From assembly GCA_900239685.1 (NCBI GenBank), contig OENT01000600.1, forward strand, positions 1 through 64,000: a stretch of 64,000 bases of DNA, in the 5' to 3' direction. Shown piece after piece: positions 1 through 12,714 of the stretch. A program made the position numbers and the translations under genes. Every line of letters begins with the position of its first letter. Position 1 is the first letter of the stretch. The notes under the pieces were generated by a model, which was given only the letters and a program-made list of their open reading frames with translations, was not told the DNA's origin and did not search any database. Source of the DNA: Rotaria macrura (Eukaryota; Rotifera; Eurotatoria; Philodinida; Philodinidae).

Positions 1-3000
1 GATTGAATATCTCATTTCCTACTACTCGTTTAACCAAATAAATGATTCCGATTTCTCCTTTATCACATTTATTCTTAGTAATCGACTTCAAATCATCTTA
101 ATTGAGTGGTTTCAGATAAATTCAACAACTTTTCTAGCTATTCTAACATCAAAGAGCATACAGTTCTGGCCCCGTGTATAAAATGATTTGTAGCCCATGA
201 ATTTCTCATCCATTCGCCAGCCAGCCTTCACCAGATGACACTTCTACTAGGAAGCTGTGTTCTTTATCTATGTTTCCCGAAGCTAATCATAAATTCTCGC
301 TCTGATTTTAGTAGCTAGTCAGTAGTTGCCACTTGCCAGGCTACTGTGGTTTACTTATAGACTGCTCCAATTTTTCGATAATGATGAAGAGTGTTTCGCA
401 GATTTTTATGTATTATTTGAGAAACAAAGCATCCAATCTCATGAAACAGGAGCCATTATCATTGGATTGCATAACTATTTAGATAGATGGTACATAATAT
501 TGATCTCAGCTGCAAATTACTTATGTCTGCTCACAGCATGTTCTTGTTTGCAGAATCCTGGGATTGTTTGCTATTCACGTATAACTTTGTATGAATATTT
601 CTACATGTTAGCCATATGAGATTTAACATTTTTAAGTGTATCGAGGCATAAAAGAGAAGCTTTATAGTTACCGTGATTGTTATTTAGTATTTTTATGCGG
701 GTACTAATATGCAAAACAGATAATCAGATGATCGGAGGCTATATCAAAGAGTTTTTCAGACATTTGCTTAGTATCTGGATTTTCTCTTTTTAGACAGTAA
801 AATACTAGTTAGCGAATTCCTACTCACATGAAGAAACTGTAAGTTTGGGAATACTATACAACCAAATTCAACTGGAATATTAGCTCACTTGCAAAGTCCA
901 GTTATTTAGCATTTTTTCGTTAACATTTAAAATTCCTACCATTCGATGTTCACTATTCGATAGAATCGATAAAACTGTAACTCGGGTGCTTTCACGCAGC
1001 TCCTCCCACCTTTTACAGCACATTCTTCTGGCATAATTTAAGTACGCTAGGTTTTGCAGCCATCGGCGAAATATCAAAGAAATTTTATTTTGTTTAAATC
1101 AAATCATTTGCGAACTAGAGGACGGCTGACCAAAACGTCGACTTTTTCGGAAAACAGCTACTCGAATGTACGGTTGTCATTTCGCCTGAACATTATTCGA
1201 AATTTTTGGATTGACAACTAGATAGAGCGTCAAAACATGTCCTCATGAAAAGTTTTTCAGAATTATATCTATAAATTTCAAGCTTTGGGAGAACTTGCAA
1301 CATCTGTCTAAAATGACACTACATAGTAAATTGAACGTCTAATAACATCTATGTAGCCGGCTAAAGTCCTCAATATTTTACAATCAAAATGAAGCTACAT
1401 TTATGTTCGTTCCATTGCCATGGACTTTGTTTTTTAAAAGCATTTCTTGCTCCAGGTAAGTGGCTCTCAACGATGTAGATGTGGGTGAGGATGTTTTGGT
1501 CCAATAGCAACATCTAAAACCTTGCGGGTTCCATTATCAGCGACGCCAACACGTCACACTCGGACCCAGAACCAAGCCCACATCCGCACACCCAACCACA
1601 GCTGCATACAGATCGAATCACTGGCAGAACAAGATGCATGACCACACCCAAGGCAACGTCAGACAGGAACCCACTCTCCAAAAGAATTTCTGTTTCCAAG
1701 GAAACCCAAACCGATTCGAAAACCCTCGCGAAAACCTCTGCAGGCTTACCAGTGGATTTATAGAAATTCAAGTGTGTTCGAATATAAATACTCTGTTTCC
1801 AAGACGCTGGAACCCTCAGGCACCCTACAGTAAAGAATCCAGTGCGATCAAAGTATTGTGGAGTACCTTTTCGTTGTCGTCGCAAATCAAACCTTATCAT
1901 CAGAATCCGTTAGGGTATTTTAGGATAATGATATTGCCAGATAAACTGATTTGGTATCCAAATGGGTACGGGAAAATCGGTTTCCGGTTTCCGAAGTCTT
2001 TCATGGTAAATCTTTTGGGTTTTCAAGCGTGTTGAGTGTCGAAAAAGTAAACTGGAAAACCAAAATCGGTTTCCAAGTTTTTTTAATTTCTAAAAGGTTT
2101 TCAACGAACTTGAATGCTTCACAAAACTGTGGATGAACCGTGTATGAAATATCTCAGAAGAACGTTTAAGATGATGAAATTTTCGTTTCTTATCTCCATT
2201 TCCACCTACTTTTAGAGATCTTTCGTTCAATGGAAATTGTTTTTCCGGTTTTTATAACTGGCTTTATTACGTATCATTCATTTCTTCATCAATTCTGCGA
2301 AAACTTAAAACACTCGACATCTTTGAGACAACATTAGCTTATCTTGAAATTCTTGAGCTCGTCTCATTTTTTAATATTTAATCATTAATATTTTATTCAG
2401 ATTTTGGAAGTAAAGAAATATTCTTAATGAAGCACTTATGTGATTCTGGCTTTAATGAATTACATTTCGATAAGAGAGAAACTCAACAGAACCATGACAG
2501 TGTCTTTAAGAGTTATGCAGGGTTGGGCAGAGAAAAGTCTGGTTAGGAGTTATCATTATAATTGCCTTATTCCGAAGAAATGATAAGACTGAAGCGTAGT
2601 CAAATCAGATACAAAAATCCTCCTTCGGCAAATACATTGAGAGATCATATGATAAAAGACAAATAAATGATAGTGATGAGTTCGAGCTCTAAAGAGAAAA
2701 GTTATAACTGCCACGTTATACAAATCAGAATTTGGTGATTCATATTCTTATAATATTTAACTTAAATAAAACGTCAGCATGAAATAGCAATTTCGTATAC
2801 AGATATTAATCCCGTTTGAAACTTAGTACATTTTAATGTCAATTATAACACTATTGTGGTAGAGGCCATTTGGTACTTTTGATATTCTCAAAATTTCCTC
2901 TGCCAAGGTAGAATATAGCATATTTTTGCTCTAAACTCTTTAGTCAAGGGTTAAGCGAGCCGCAGCGACGAATGTAACTTGTTCAATAGAGGACGTAGAA

Positions 3001-3323
3001 TCATTTGATTAATATTCGGCTTTACAAATTCATCACATCAATGAAGACATTTCTTTTTTGACAGCAGTGTTAAATTATCTACAGTTACTGTCTCATTTAA
3101 ATATTGCAATGCAAAATAGTTTTATTGATAACCCAAGGATAGTCAGTTAAGATTCTATAATGAAAGTTGTCAGTTTAGGGCTAAAAATAAATATGAAATG
3201 AGATGTCCGTGGGACTAACATTCAAAATCGATCGAACGCACACATTCATAGAGCTGGGTGCGGGTATAGTTGTGTGTAATTCCTGCTTTCATCCACATCC
3301 ACACCTGCACGCTATAATTCGAG
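1..3323. other. Gene-poor flank, no gene recognised
   Basis: No reading frame here resembles a known family and I see no convincing exon chain. A locally GC-richer island at about 1460-1740 carries several TGTGGG-like words on both strands (1480-1490, 1577-1600). The word AATCGGTTTCC recurs near 1977 and 2073, with a related inverted form near 1699. This suggests a decayed repeat, but I cannot name the family. The short open frames over 1514-2136 overlap on both strands and look like by-products of the GC-richer composition. Confidence 0.5.
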
Positions 3324-6061
3324 TTAGTCAGTAGAATCAAGACAAATGCTAGATAGTTCACTGTTTCTATCTAGGGCTAATATTAGTAATTGTCCGGCAA
3401 CGGTACTGTTTTTAGTAAAAATCATTGAATTTCCTTCATATATTGTGTATTGAAATTCGTCCCTATATTTAGTAATACGTAACGGAATGCCTGAATTCAG
3501 AGATACAGGTTTTGAAAATGCTTGTGGTAATTTGTCTTCTGGAAATCTTTCACTGGCGAGTTTACTTACAACAGTAGCAGTTCCGCCTCCAAACGTAGTT
3601 CCAGAAACAACAATACACAATGTAATATTCTGCTTGGATTTTATAGTTAAATCAATAGTATCTTTTTGTCGAATAGATCGATATTTATACCAATATGAAG
3701 AAACGAGCTCTCTATCAGTTATTGTATAATTTTCTGACCATATTTTACCATTGATCATTCTTAAATCAACATCATTAGCAATTTTTGATAACTTTTCAGA
3801 TAATTCGGATTGATTTTGATTTTTAAGAACGCCATTTTCAACAACAACAGTACCATTTGATAAAACATATTTAACATTTCTTGCATTACCGCTGTAGATG
3901 AGACGTGCTATTATACTATCGAATTTTAAAGGTGACAAACCAAATTCATTGGTTGCAATAAGACTTATGTCAGCTTGCTTACCAATCTCAATCGAACCGA
4001 TTTTGTCATCCATTTTCAAAGCTTTCGCTCCATTGATTGTACCTGCTTGGATAATATTCCATTCATCGAAATGTTTTGATATTTCTGTATTCATCAAATT
4101 TATTTTATAGACATTCCACATTTCTCTCATTGCTGAAAAATAGTTAATACCATCATTACTTGCTGCACCATCCGTACCAATTGTAATTAAAATATTTGCT
4201 CTTAAATAACTATCGATCGGAGCTATACCAGATGTTAAATACATATTTGATTCTGGATTGTGTGAAATAGACATATTATTTCGTTTTAATATTTCAATAT
4301 CTTGATCTTGTAACCAAACACTATGAATGGCTACATGATTCGTTAGTATATTAAAATAATCCAATAGAATCAATGGTGAAATTCTTCTTTTGTATTCAAG
4401 TGAATCTAACAATTGCTTTTCTGCATCGGTTAGTTGCTTATAGGATGTATCATTCTGTAAGATTACATCAAATTTTAATATTTGTTGAGCACTTCGAAGC
4501 AATTGTTCATATGCATCAGTATTCGATGGAGATGTTAAATTGGTAAGATTTTGCAAAATTTCTTCATCAATTAAATTTAAATGCTTGTATCGATCTAGAT
4601 ACTGGACAGTATTATTATAAAAATCTCTTTGTTCTTGAATGTTTTCCATTGTATGTTCAGTAGTAGACATATTTAACTGTTGCGCAATCAGGATACCTGA
4701 ATATACTACGGGTATTGAATGAAATGATAATGGTCCGAATCCCATAAGTAGATCGAATTTATTTTCATATTTTAGCATTAAACGTTCAATTTCTTTTAAC
4801 TTTATTTGATCATGTAAAAAGATTGAAGGATTATTCCAAACTAAAACTCCATTTAAACTGGCTTTTGAAATACTTTCAGCATTTGTTTCGAATCCATAAT
4901 CGTTAAATGATAACGATGCATAATCAGAAACTGTCGTAATACCTGAAAGAAGAGCTTCACAAGATGCTGCTAAGAGGACGTCTGATAATTCTTCCTGAGT
5001 TAAATAATGGATGGGCCGATAAATTTTAGTCCATACTTGTAATGGTTCTTTAGGAGCAGATGATTTTGATACATGTTGCCATAAATGTGTGTGCGTATTA
5101 ACAAATCCAGGTAATGCTAAATAAAAAGATCCATCGATTATTTCTTTTGCACTATTTAATAGCTCTTGTGTTGTAAATGAATCATTGATAGTATTGATTT
5201 TTCCATTAAGAATGGCAATGTTTCTATTCGGTAAAATTCGTTTGTTAACAACATCAATAATGGTGGTATTGTAAATCAATAGATCGAGTTGTCTAACGTG
5301 ATTATTGTTTTCACGAGGAACTAAAATATTCTAAATTACTACTTCACATAAAAAGTGCTATGATAGTGAATCTGGTTTTCTACATGTTTGATATTTCCTT
5401 TTTTCGATTGATATCTTTCCTACCGACTGATCATTGTGACTAAACGTTGCATATTGAAGTACAATATCGTCAATCTTTATCACAATGACACAGTTTTGTC
5501 AGCGTTTTTAAGCTTGTACGTGATTCATTTTCATTCTTCCAGTTTTATATGTTTCTTACAAGAAAACTCTCCTCTGGATAGAAGAATGTTGGTAGTGTCA
5601 GTAAAGGCATGATCAAAATCCATATTTACAGAAATCATTGCCATTCATTGAACTGATATGAACTCTGGTGGATACTCACAATTTACCCTACAAGTGTCGT
5701 AAACTGATCCCCGATTTAGTGAAAACTCAATTAGTCTGAGAATAGAACATCATTGTGTAATAGACAAGAAATTCTCATGTATTTGTCGAAAAGTCACATG
5801 TTTATTATGTATCCATCAGCACACGACTGGTGTTCTTTCTGGTCCATTTTATAGTTGCTTACATCGAACAATGTCTTACTTTTTCCCAAACCTATGACAA
5901 GACCAACAACGATACCGGATATTGCCAGCACCGTTACTACCACAATTGATAAGGTTGCTACCTGTCGCCTGAAAGAGATAAATAGATAATTATTCTATTC
6001 GAATATAATCAGATGAAGAATACGGTCTATCCGTCTTCACTATTAGATCACAATTCTTCAT
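3324..6061 (-). CDS. Membrane-anchored amidohydrolase (chlorohydrolase/deaminase type), 3 exons
   Basis: Metal-dependent amidohydrolase of the cytosine deaminase/chlorohydrolase group; the substrate is unknown. My model joins exons 6061-6024, 5968-5880 and 5320-3324 into 707 codons. Exon 3 alone has no ATG before about residue 224, so upstream exons are required. Exon 1 has an ATG and a short cytosolic tail, exon 2 gives one hydrophobic span (about residues 16-38), and phases close at both junctions. Seen metal-site motifs are HxH in VNTHTHLWQH (about H119/H121), H265, H375 in NHVAIHSVW, SHNPESN, and D426 in TDGAASND. Many N-x-S/T sequons follow the membrane span, fitting an extracellular or luminal enzyme. 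The protein is longer than the usual 450 residues, with an insert after H265 and a 150-residue C-terminal extension. The catalytic region sits on one intron-free exon and looks microbial in style (inference). The first intron is 55 nt with a weak GTATTC donor and the second is 559 nt, so the 5' model is less certain than the enzyme. Confidence 0.8.
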
Positions 6062-9000
6062 GCACAGCAGTGGTACGATAGAAGACGAAAACTAGAAGGA
6101 GCCCTTATCGATAGGGATAAATTAAAATAAAACCTGTCAGCAGCCAAAAACTTTAGGACACATCCGAAATATCCNGAATCGATGTTTAGTACAGTAACTT
6201 TAAGTAGCACTTGCTCACATAATAAATGTGATGTTTACAGAATTAGCTTACTCACTTCTACGAAGGCAATGTAAATGGTGCTTCAGCGAGTGTCAACGTG
6301 ACCGATGGCATCAGCCTAAAAGTAGTACGGAGGTTACTAATTAATAAAAATGCACTAATTTCGACTAGTTGAAGCTGCAAAACTATTGTTACACAAAATC
6401 TAACTTAACTTGCTACCACGTGACTGCAGACGTTTTCATTTGATTTTTTCTCCAAAGAAATTCTATTATAGAATGACAGCGATTTTATTATAAAATTGGA
6501 TCAAAATTAATTGAGGTCCAGGTGATGAAATCCTTAATCGAATTCCAAGTGAAACTATCTCCATCCTGAAAACATTTGGCCAAATTTCATTAAAAATGTC
6601 GGTGTAGTCCCATAAAACTATTTTGTAGTGAAAAAAAATCAACTTCGAAATTTCGAAAAACCAATTATGGATGGGGTGTGGGTGGGTATTAAAACATAGC
6701 ATTAGGAATTATAGGACGCCATTGTAATTAGTAGCAGTCTTAAAATTGGTCAGTATACAGTCACGAACACATCCCTACTTATTAATATTTGATACTTGCG
6801 TTACTCTTCTTACTTGTTATCAAACAGACCATTTATGAACCCCATACGTTCAAGATAAGTTCAGTTATTGATTCAAAGAAATTAAAATTACAGTGATAAT
6901 TGAAGATCAATGAGCACACTTTATGAGAGTTGAATCAGACACACGCATGCACTAGAAAGAAAACTGTTATTCTCGTTTGATAATTGTCGTTGATGATTGA
7001 TAAAGGATGTAGGTGCTTTTCTGAAACAGAACAGAGAACAGCACACTAACCAAAAAGTGCAAACGCCGCTGTCGAATCTTTCTCTTGTACACGCAAGCAC
7101 TATGTTGGGTTTTCACGCACAGCAATAAATAGTGACATTTAAAGAAAATTTCTTTGGCCATCATTACAACTTGTACCATCATAAAGATTGTGAAGACAAG
7201 TGCTTAAGCCAGATGCTAAGTGTTTGTCAAATGAAAAGAATAAAAAAGGCAATGATGATGATGATGATGATGACGACGACTAAAGACATGATACTTTATA
7301 GAACGCCGTGGCATGAATGTGGATAACGAAAAAATGTTCCTGCTTTCGTCGATGTACCACAGCTCAGATATTCAATTGATAAGTACTATTTTCGATCGAA
7401 AATTATCTAATATTATTGAAAGAAAAAAAATCCATTATTCGTCGCCATCAAAAATGGTACCAGAGTCTGTGCAACCAGCTAATTTGCACTTTTGATACAG
7501 AAGAAAAAGTTCTCACTCATAACAATTAAGTACAGTTTTTAGGGTACTTTCACAACGCATTCATTTTTCTCATGTTGTTTGAAATACACGCAATTTTCTT
7601 CACAGATCAGTCCTAGCTATGACCGATGCCTCCATCTATTTCGTATTGAGCATTCAAATATTGTATTATTATCCTTTTCAAATACAACATAAAAACATAT
7701 CTATTAGGACCCCAGTACGAGCATATTTCAGTTGTTTATTTAAGTTGGATTCGATATATTTACATATATCTAGTACTCATGGAGATCGTCATTGGCACTA
7801 TGTCTAAGTTTCCATCACAATTTATAAATATGGAAAAAAATCACGAAGAATAGTGTTTTTACAAGATACTCGCAATTATTCTCATCAAAAGTCTATCCTA
7901 TCTAAAGAGTTTATATGATAGTTTCAGATTAACTGCATATATCAAGTATACGACGAGAGAGCCACAGGCTACATGTGAAAAACCTCTTTTATATACAACT
8001 AGAAAATATTCGTTTATCTACAAATATGTAGATAACATAGAAATTTCATGAAACCTCTGTGTGACTTACATGTATTTGTTGAAAGTGCATAGTATTTGCT
8101 TAAAGCGAAGTAATCTATTTGTACTCGATTGCTTTTTTTCATATACTTTTCAAACGACAAGTTTAAAAATAATTCTGTAGAAAAAAGCAGCAATCATTTT
8201 TACAGTTACTGTCAGAAATCTTCGTTTGCATTGTACGTCTGTGTGCAAACTTGTCAACGTTTTTCGACATTCGTTAATTAAGAATTTATCCGTTCTGGAA
8301 TTTTATTTTGAAATATTTGAAAAACTTTCTTCGTATTAATTATTTTTGTTCAATATATAAGAGTAGTGGTCATGTTCTCACTTGGTAGAACATAATACCC
8401 AAGACATTTTAGTTAGGCTTTGGGCGCGCCTTACGGCATGTTAACGCTTTTTTGTAACAATCATTACTGCATTCAACATTCGTTGAAACTGCAGTAGATT
8501 TATTTGAACAATCTACTCAATGGGAGTATAGATCAGGGAATACAAGAAGTACGTTGCGCATTACATGGTTCAGTAATAAAAACAAATGCACTTAAGCAGA
8601 GTACACACCTTGACTAGTAAAATTCTTAAACTGTTCATATCTGACTAGAAGAGACAATACGTAGATCTCAATCACGAATAGATAGCGACAAACAATGTTA
8701 GTTACTGGATGAATGAAGAATAAATTTCCACAGGGAATATGCTCTTTGTATACATGTATAGTATTTTACATCCCTTGTTTACTCTCCAATAGCAGTCTAA
8801 CTGAAATCAGAAGAAACTTTTAGTAATAGCTGATAAGTTTAATACTTTCATTCTAAGAAGCAATCGTATGGATTTATCTTTTGAGAGTAAAAATGTTATC
8901 ATCAGTTGATTATCGTTCTTTTTTCTCTTTAGTATTTATATCATTGAGTTTTACACTGATCAATGAGTAATCGTATGATAGTGGCATTCACATGAAAATA

Positions 9001-12000
9001 TTGATGTTTTCAATGTAGTAGCTGAAATTTTTAAAAAAATACGACGTCGGTTAAATAGAAGCCAAGTAAGCGACGATCTTTCTTGTCAAACATGTACGGA
9101 AAATACAATATAATGGCAGTGAATCCAATTTATGATAGATAATAAGTGAAAACAAAGGTTCGACCGGTAGAGTTGTGAAAAATCAGAGAAGTAAAAGAGA
9201 ATACCCAATTTAAAAAATAAACATCTAGAAAGATAGTAAGTAATTTTGTTTTCTTTCGACAACATGAATGTAGATGTAGAAATGGATATACTTTCTCAAT
9301 TTTCTTCTCATTCATACCTACACATTAATGAGAATATGGTGCTCTGAATTCATACACGCTCTGCTACTTCTTAGCGCAACAAAAACTCAAGAGTGAGAAC
9401 GATTTCATAATGCAGATCTAAAACAAAAAGAAAGAATACGAGAAAAGATCGACGTCCTCTAAAGACACTTATCCTGATATGACACGAGCAACGATTTATA
9501 TCATCAAGTGCATATATAGTAATAAAAAGACAATAAAACGTGCCATTTATAATAGTTTTATATTGGACATGCATTTCACACTCTTTATAAACGTAACTCA
9601 ATAAATGTATTTATATGCTCCGGGATTTGTCTTACATAGTTTAATTCATTTTTTAAAATAATTTTGGCACAAAATTGTTTTTTGACCGTGTTGGACCGAT
9701 TGTAATTGAAGTAGCTTTTCAATATTTCCATTAGCAGCTTCATCAGGTATTTGCAAACACAGAAATCGATCCAAAACATACATTTATAGTTGTCTGCATT
9801 GTTTTCTGTTTTCACGTTAACTTTTGAGTTCAGTACTTAACATGGTAGTTGGGTGCTGGAATTCGATTAATAAAATTCTTAGGATAGTGCTCGATCACAG
9901 ATCTGAACTATTGAATTTAACTCAATTTGAAATGAAACGTCTATGTGCGGATGTGCTCGGAAGTGTTCTTTCAGCGGAAACCCACACCCACGNTTATAGC
10001 ATTTGCAATGAGAAACTTGGTGTATCAGAAAAAACAGTTAATTTGAAGCATGTTTATAAATCAAGAGTCCACGAAAAATAGTTTTATCTCATTTTGCTTT
10101 GTCGCTCTTATACCAACTATTTTCTCGATGTCTGTGACCGATTCGCTCTTTTAAAAGGAACGGAAGGACTAGAAGCAGTGAAAGGCTTAAGGTAACTCTA
10201 GCATGAATATGTCACAAAGTCACGAAATATCAAAGTTCAACGGGATATAATTATGTGTCAGGAGTTAATAAAAAAAAATTGCATTTCTCAGTTCATTCGT
10301 AGAGAAAGAAAAACGAACGAACTTATAGGTTGGGGAAATACTTAGGTGTTCTATCATCGGCTGTAACGCCATTTGCAGCGATCAAAATTTTGTTCGCTTA
10401 TGCACTTTTGGATAAATTTTAAAACCACAATAGCTGTTCTCAGAAGAGCCCAAGTGGAAATTTGCAAACGAATTTTAAAAAAACAACTTGTGAAGGCTAT
10501 TATCTAAAGATGGAATAGTAATGGTATGTTCTAAAAGTATCTCACCAAGTACCATCTCGTTTGACTATCGAAAAACGATCCACTTAATTTGTCGAATCAT
10601 AGCTGCTTTCAGAAAGAGACTATGGAATCAATCTTTTCCTTCGATTTAGTGGATAGGAGTATCAAATAGTCTCAGACACGGTATTCCAAGATGTTTAACA
10701 ATTTCACTTTTATCGTCCTCCACTATTTCACTGCTCATTTTATTTTCTTGTTGAATCGACAGAATTTCACAAAACACCAGAGAAAAGCAACTATATCCAA
10801 CATGATCGTCATTTGCAGACATTACGATAGGCATTGGATAGGAAAGTCAGATTTCTTACTCAGTGGAACGAGTCAGGGATGTACCCTAAATTGAGTATTG
10901 AATATCATCAGGGAAGACTCGAATCCTCGTCTTATTTCACGTGCATAATTCTATTGCTTATTAAAAAGGTGTGGATTAATCACGAGAAGTAATGCCATCT
11001 CGACGGCATAGAAGATGTTGACTGCATGATTGCTAGGATGAAAAATTCAGTTTAGTGATTAAACAAGTTAGTCATGTTGCCTTTGTCGCCTTTGTGATGA
11101 ATGACTGTTGAATAGTTGTTCAGCTGACCTATGTACTATAACAGAATAGCAGAAAAAATAGTTCAGTTAGTGATTCGTTTTTAAGAGTTACTTTTTTGTG
11201 AGAAAGTACAACAAAAGAAAAATAGCTTTCATGTGCAGATGCAAGAATATGCCACGAATGTGCAATTAAATCGAATTTCTTTCCCTAGATTAAACATGTT
11301 CAACTGCAAATAGAAACAAACAAAGACTTTGAGATAAAGTATATAATAGAGAAGTCAAAAACGTGTAACGGTTTAATAATAAAAACTTCTGCACGGTTTT
11401 TTGTTGTTGTAGTTGTCATTTATGTTGTTTCTGTATAATTATCGAAGGAACATGTAACAACATCCCCAGCAACTCGATAATCTTCAGGTTAATCCAATCG
11501 GAGATTGCTAATTTTTTGTATGCAGACTATTGACAATATGAACCGGTAGACCATGTTAATTTGCAGCTATTGGGTAAGACAAGTTCAATATGCCATTGTT
11601 TTTATAGATTGTTTAAGAACTAGCGTCTAAAACAGTACCATTCAATGAACCCTCACATCTTTTGAATTTTAACCGACCGATTGAATGTCTTGATCATGAT
11701 TCCGATTATTATAATAATGATTGTGCATACGATGGTTTAAAATTTTTATCAAATTTCGTACATGAATATGAGCTTGTAAGTCCTCTTAGCATTTACCTGA
11801 TATACTTTCACCTGAACGCACCTCAGCAATCGAAGTACTGATACGAATATTCTGATTTAAGACAGTATAGTTTTTCTATCTAGCGGTCACATGCCTATGA
11901 ATACTAAATTGAGTACATTTAGTCACTGGTGCATTCAATCTGCATTGAACAATATTTGACACATGTCCGTGTTTAAAAATGGACATAAATAGCCTTGAAG

Positions 12001-12714
12001 CAATATAATAGATTCTACCCTTTAAGAAAACAATGATATTCTAATTAAGAAACATAAATATTGCTGCAAAAAAAACACAATTAATTAATTCGCAATTCTT
12101 CACAGCTCATATAAACAGAATATATCATAATCATATATTGATTGAAAATCGAACATCCACACCACCATATGAACCTATTTAGAAGTTCAACGATTCTCAA
12201 ACAAGTACTATTCTAATTTTCTCATACTTGAATCCGCTTTATGATTCTGGATTTATTCAAATAAGATAATTTTCAATTCTAATGAAATATGAATTAATGA
12301 TTGCTTAAATAGTATTGAATAATGCATGTTCTAAAATTTTAAAATTCTCGTATAGCCTTTCACTGAAGAAATTTATTGATGATCATTATAATTTTAAATG
12401 TCATCTATACTTTTAAAAGAGAAAATAAGTATACAATATCAGTTCAAGAACGTTTTTGCTCTCCCCAAATCATATTTCATTCCATAAAATATCGCATGTA
12501 AGTTACGAATATCAATTTCCTTGTATAATTGATATGCAAGTAAAAGCATCGTGAATAGTCTCATAATATAATTATTTGACGCATGACATGATGGTTTCTT
12601 TTGTTTTTGAAAATTCTTTGCTTTTTACGACAGGCAAACATTGACTAATCATTCTCACTTTACCGACGGATTGAATCTACAATGAAAATGTCTATGAATT
12701 AGAATTACAGCGAA
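6062..12714. other. Long gene-poor stretch
   Basis: No supported gene was found in this 6.6 kb. It is AT-rich, with scattered short open frames that lack family resemblance or paired splice sites. Single ambiguous bases at 6175 and 9993 mark imperfect assembly; the second lies directly beside an ACCCACACCCACG word, the complement of TGTGGGT. A TGTGGGTGGG word lies near 6677. A trinucleotide run lies at 7252-7280. Confidence 0.5.
7252..7280 (+). repeat. (ATG)n/(ACG)n microsatellite
   Basis: About seven ATG units run into three ACG units. It is not inside a supported gene. Confidence 0.85.

Noticed and set aside
1514-2136. Overlapping frames on both strands in the GC-richer island
   Set aside because: Long frames appear on both strands at once without family resemblance, as expected from composition or a decayed repeat.
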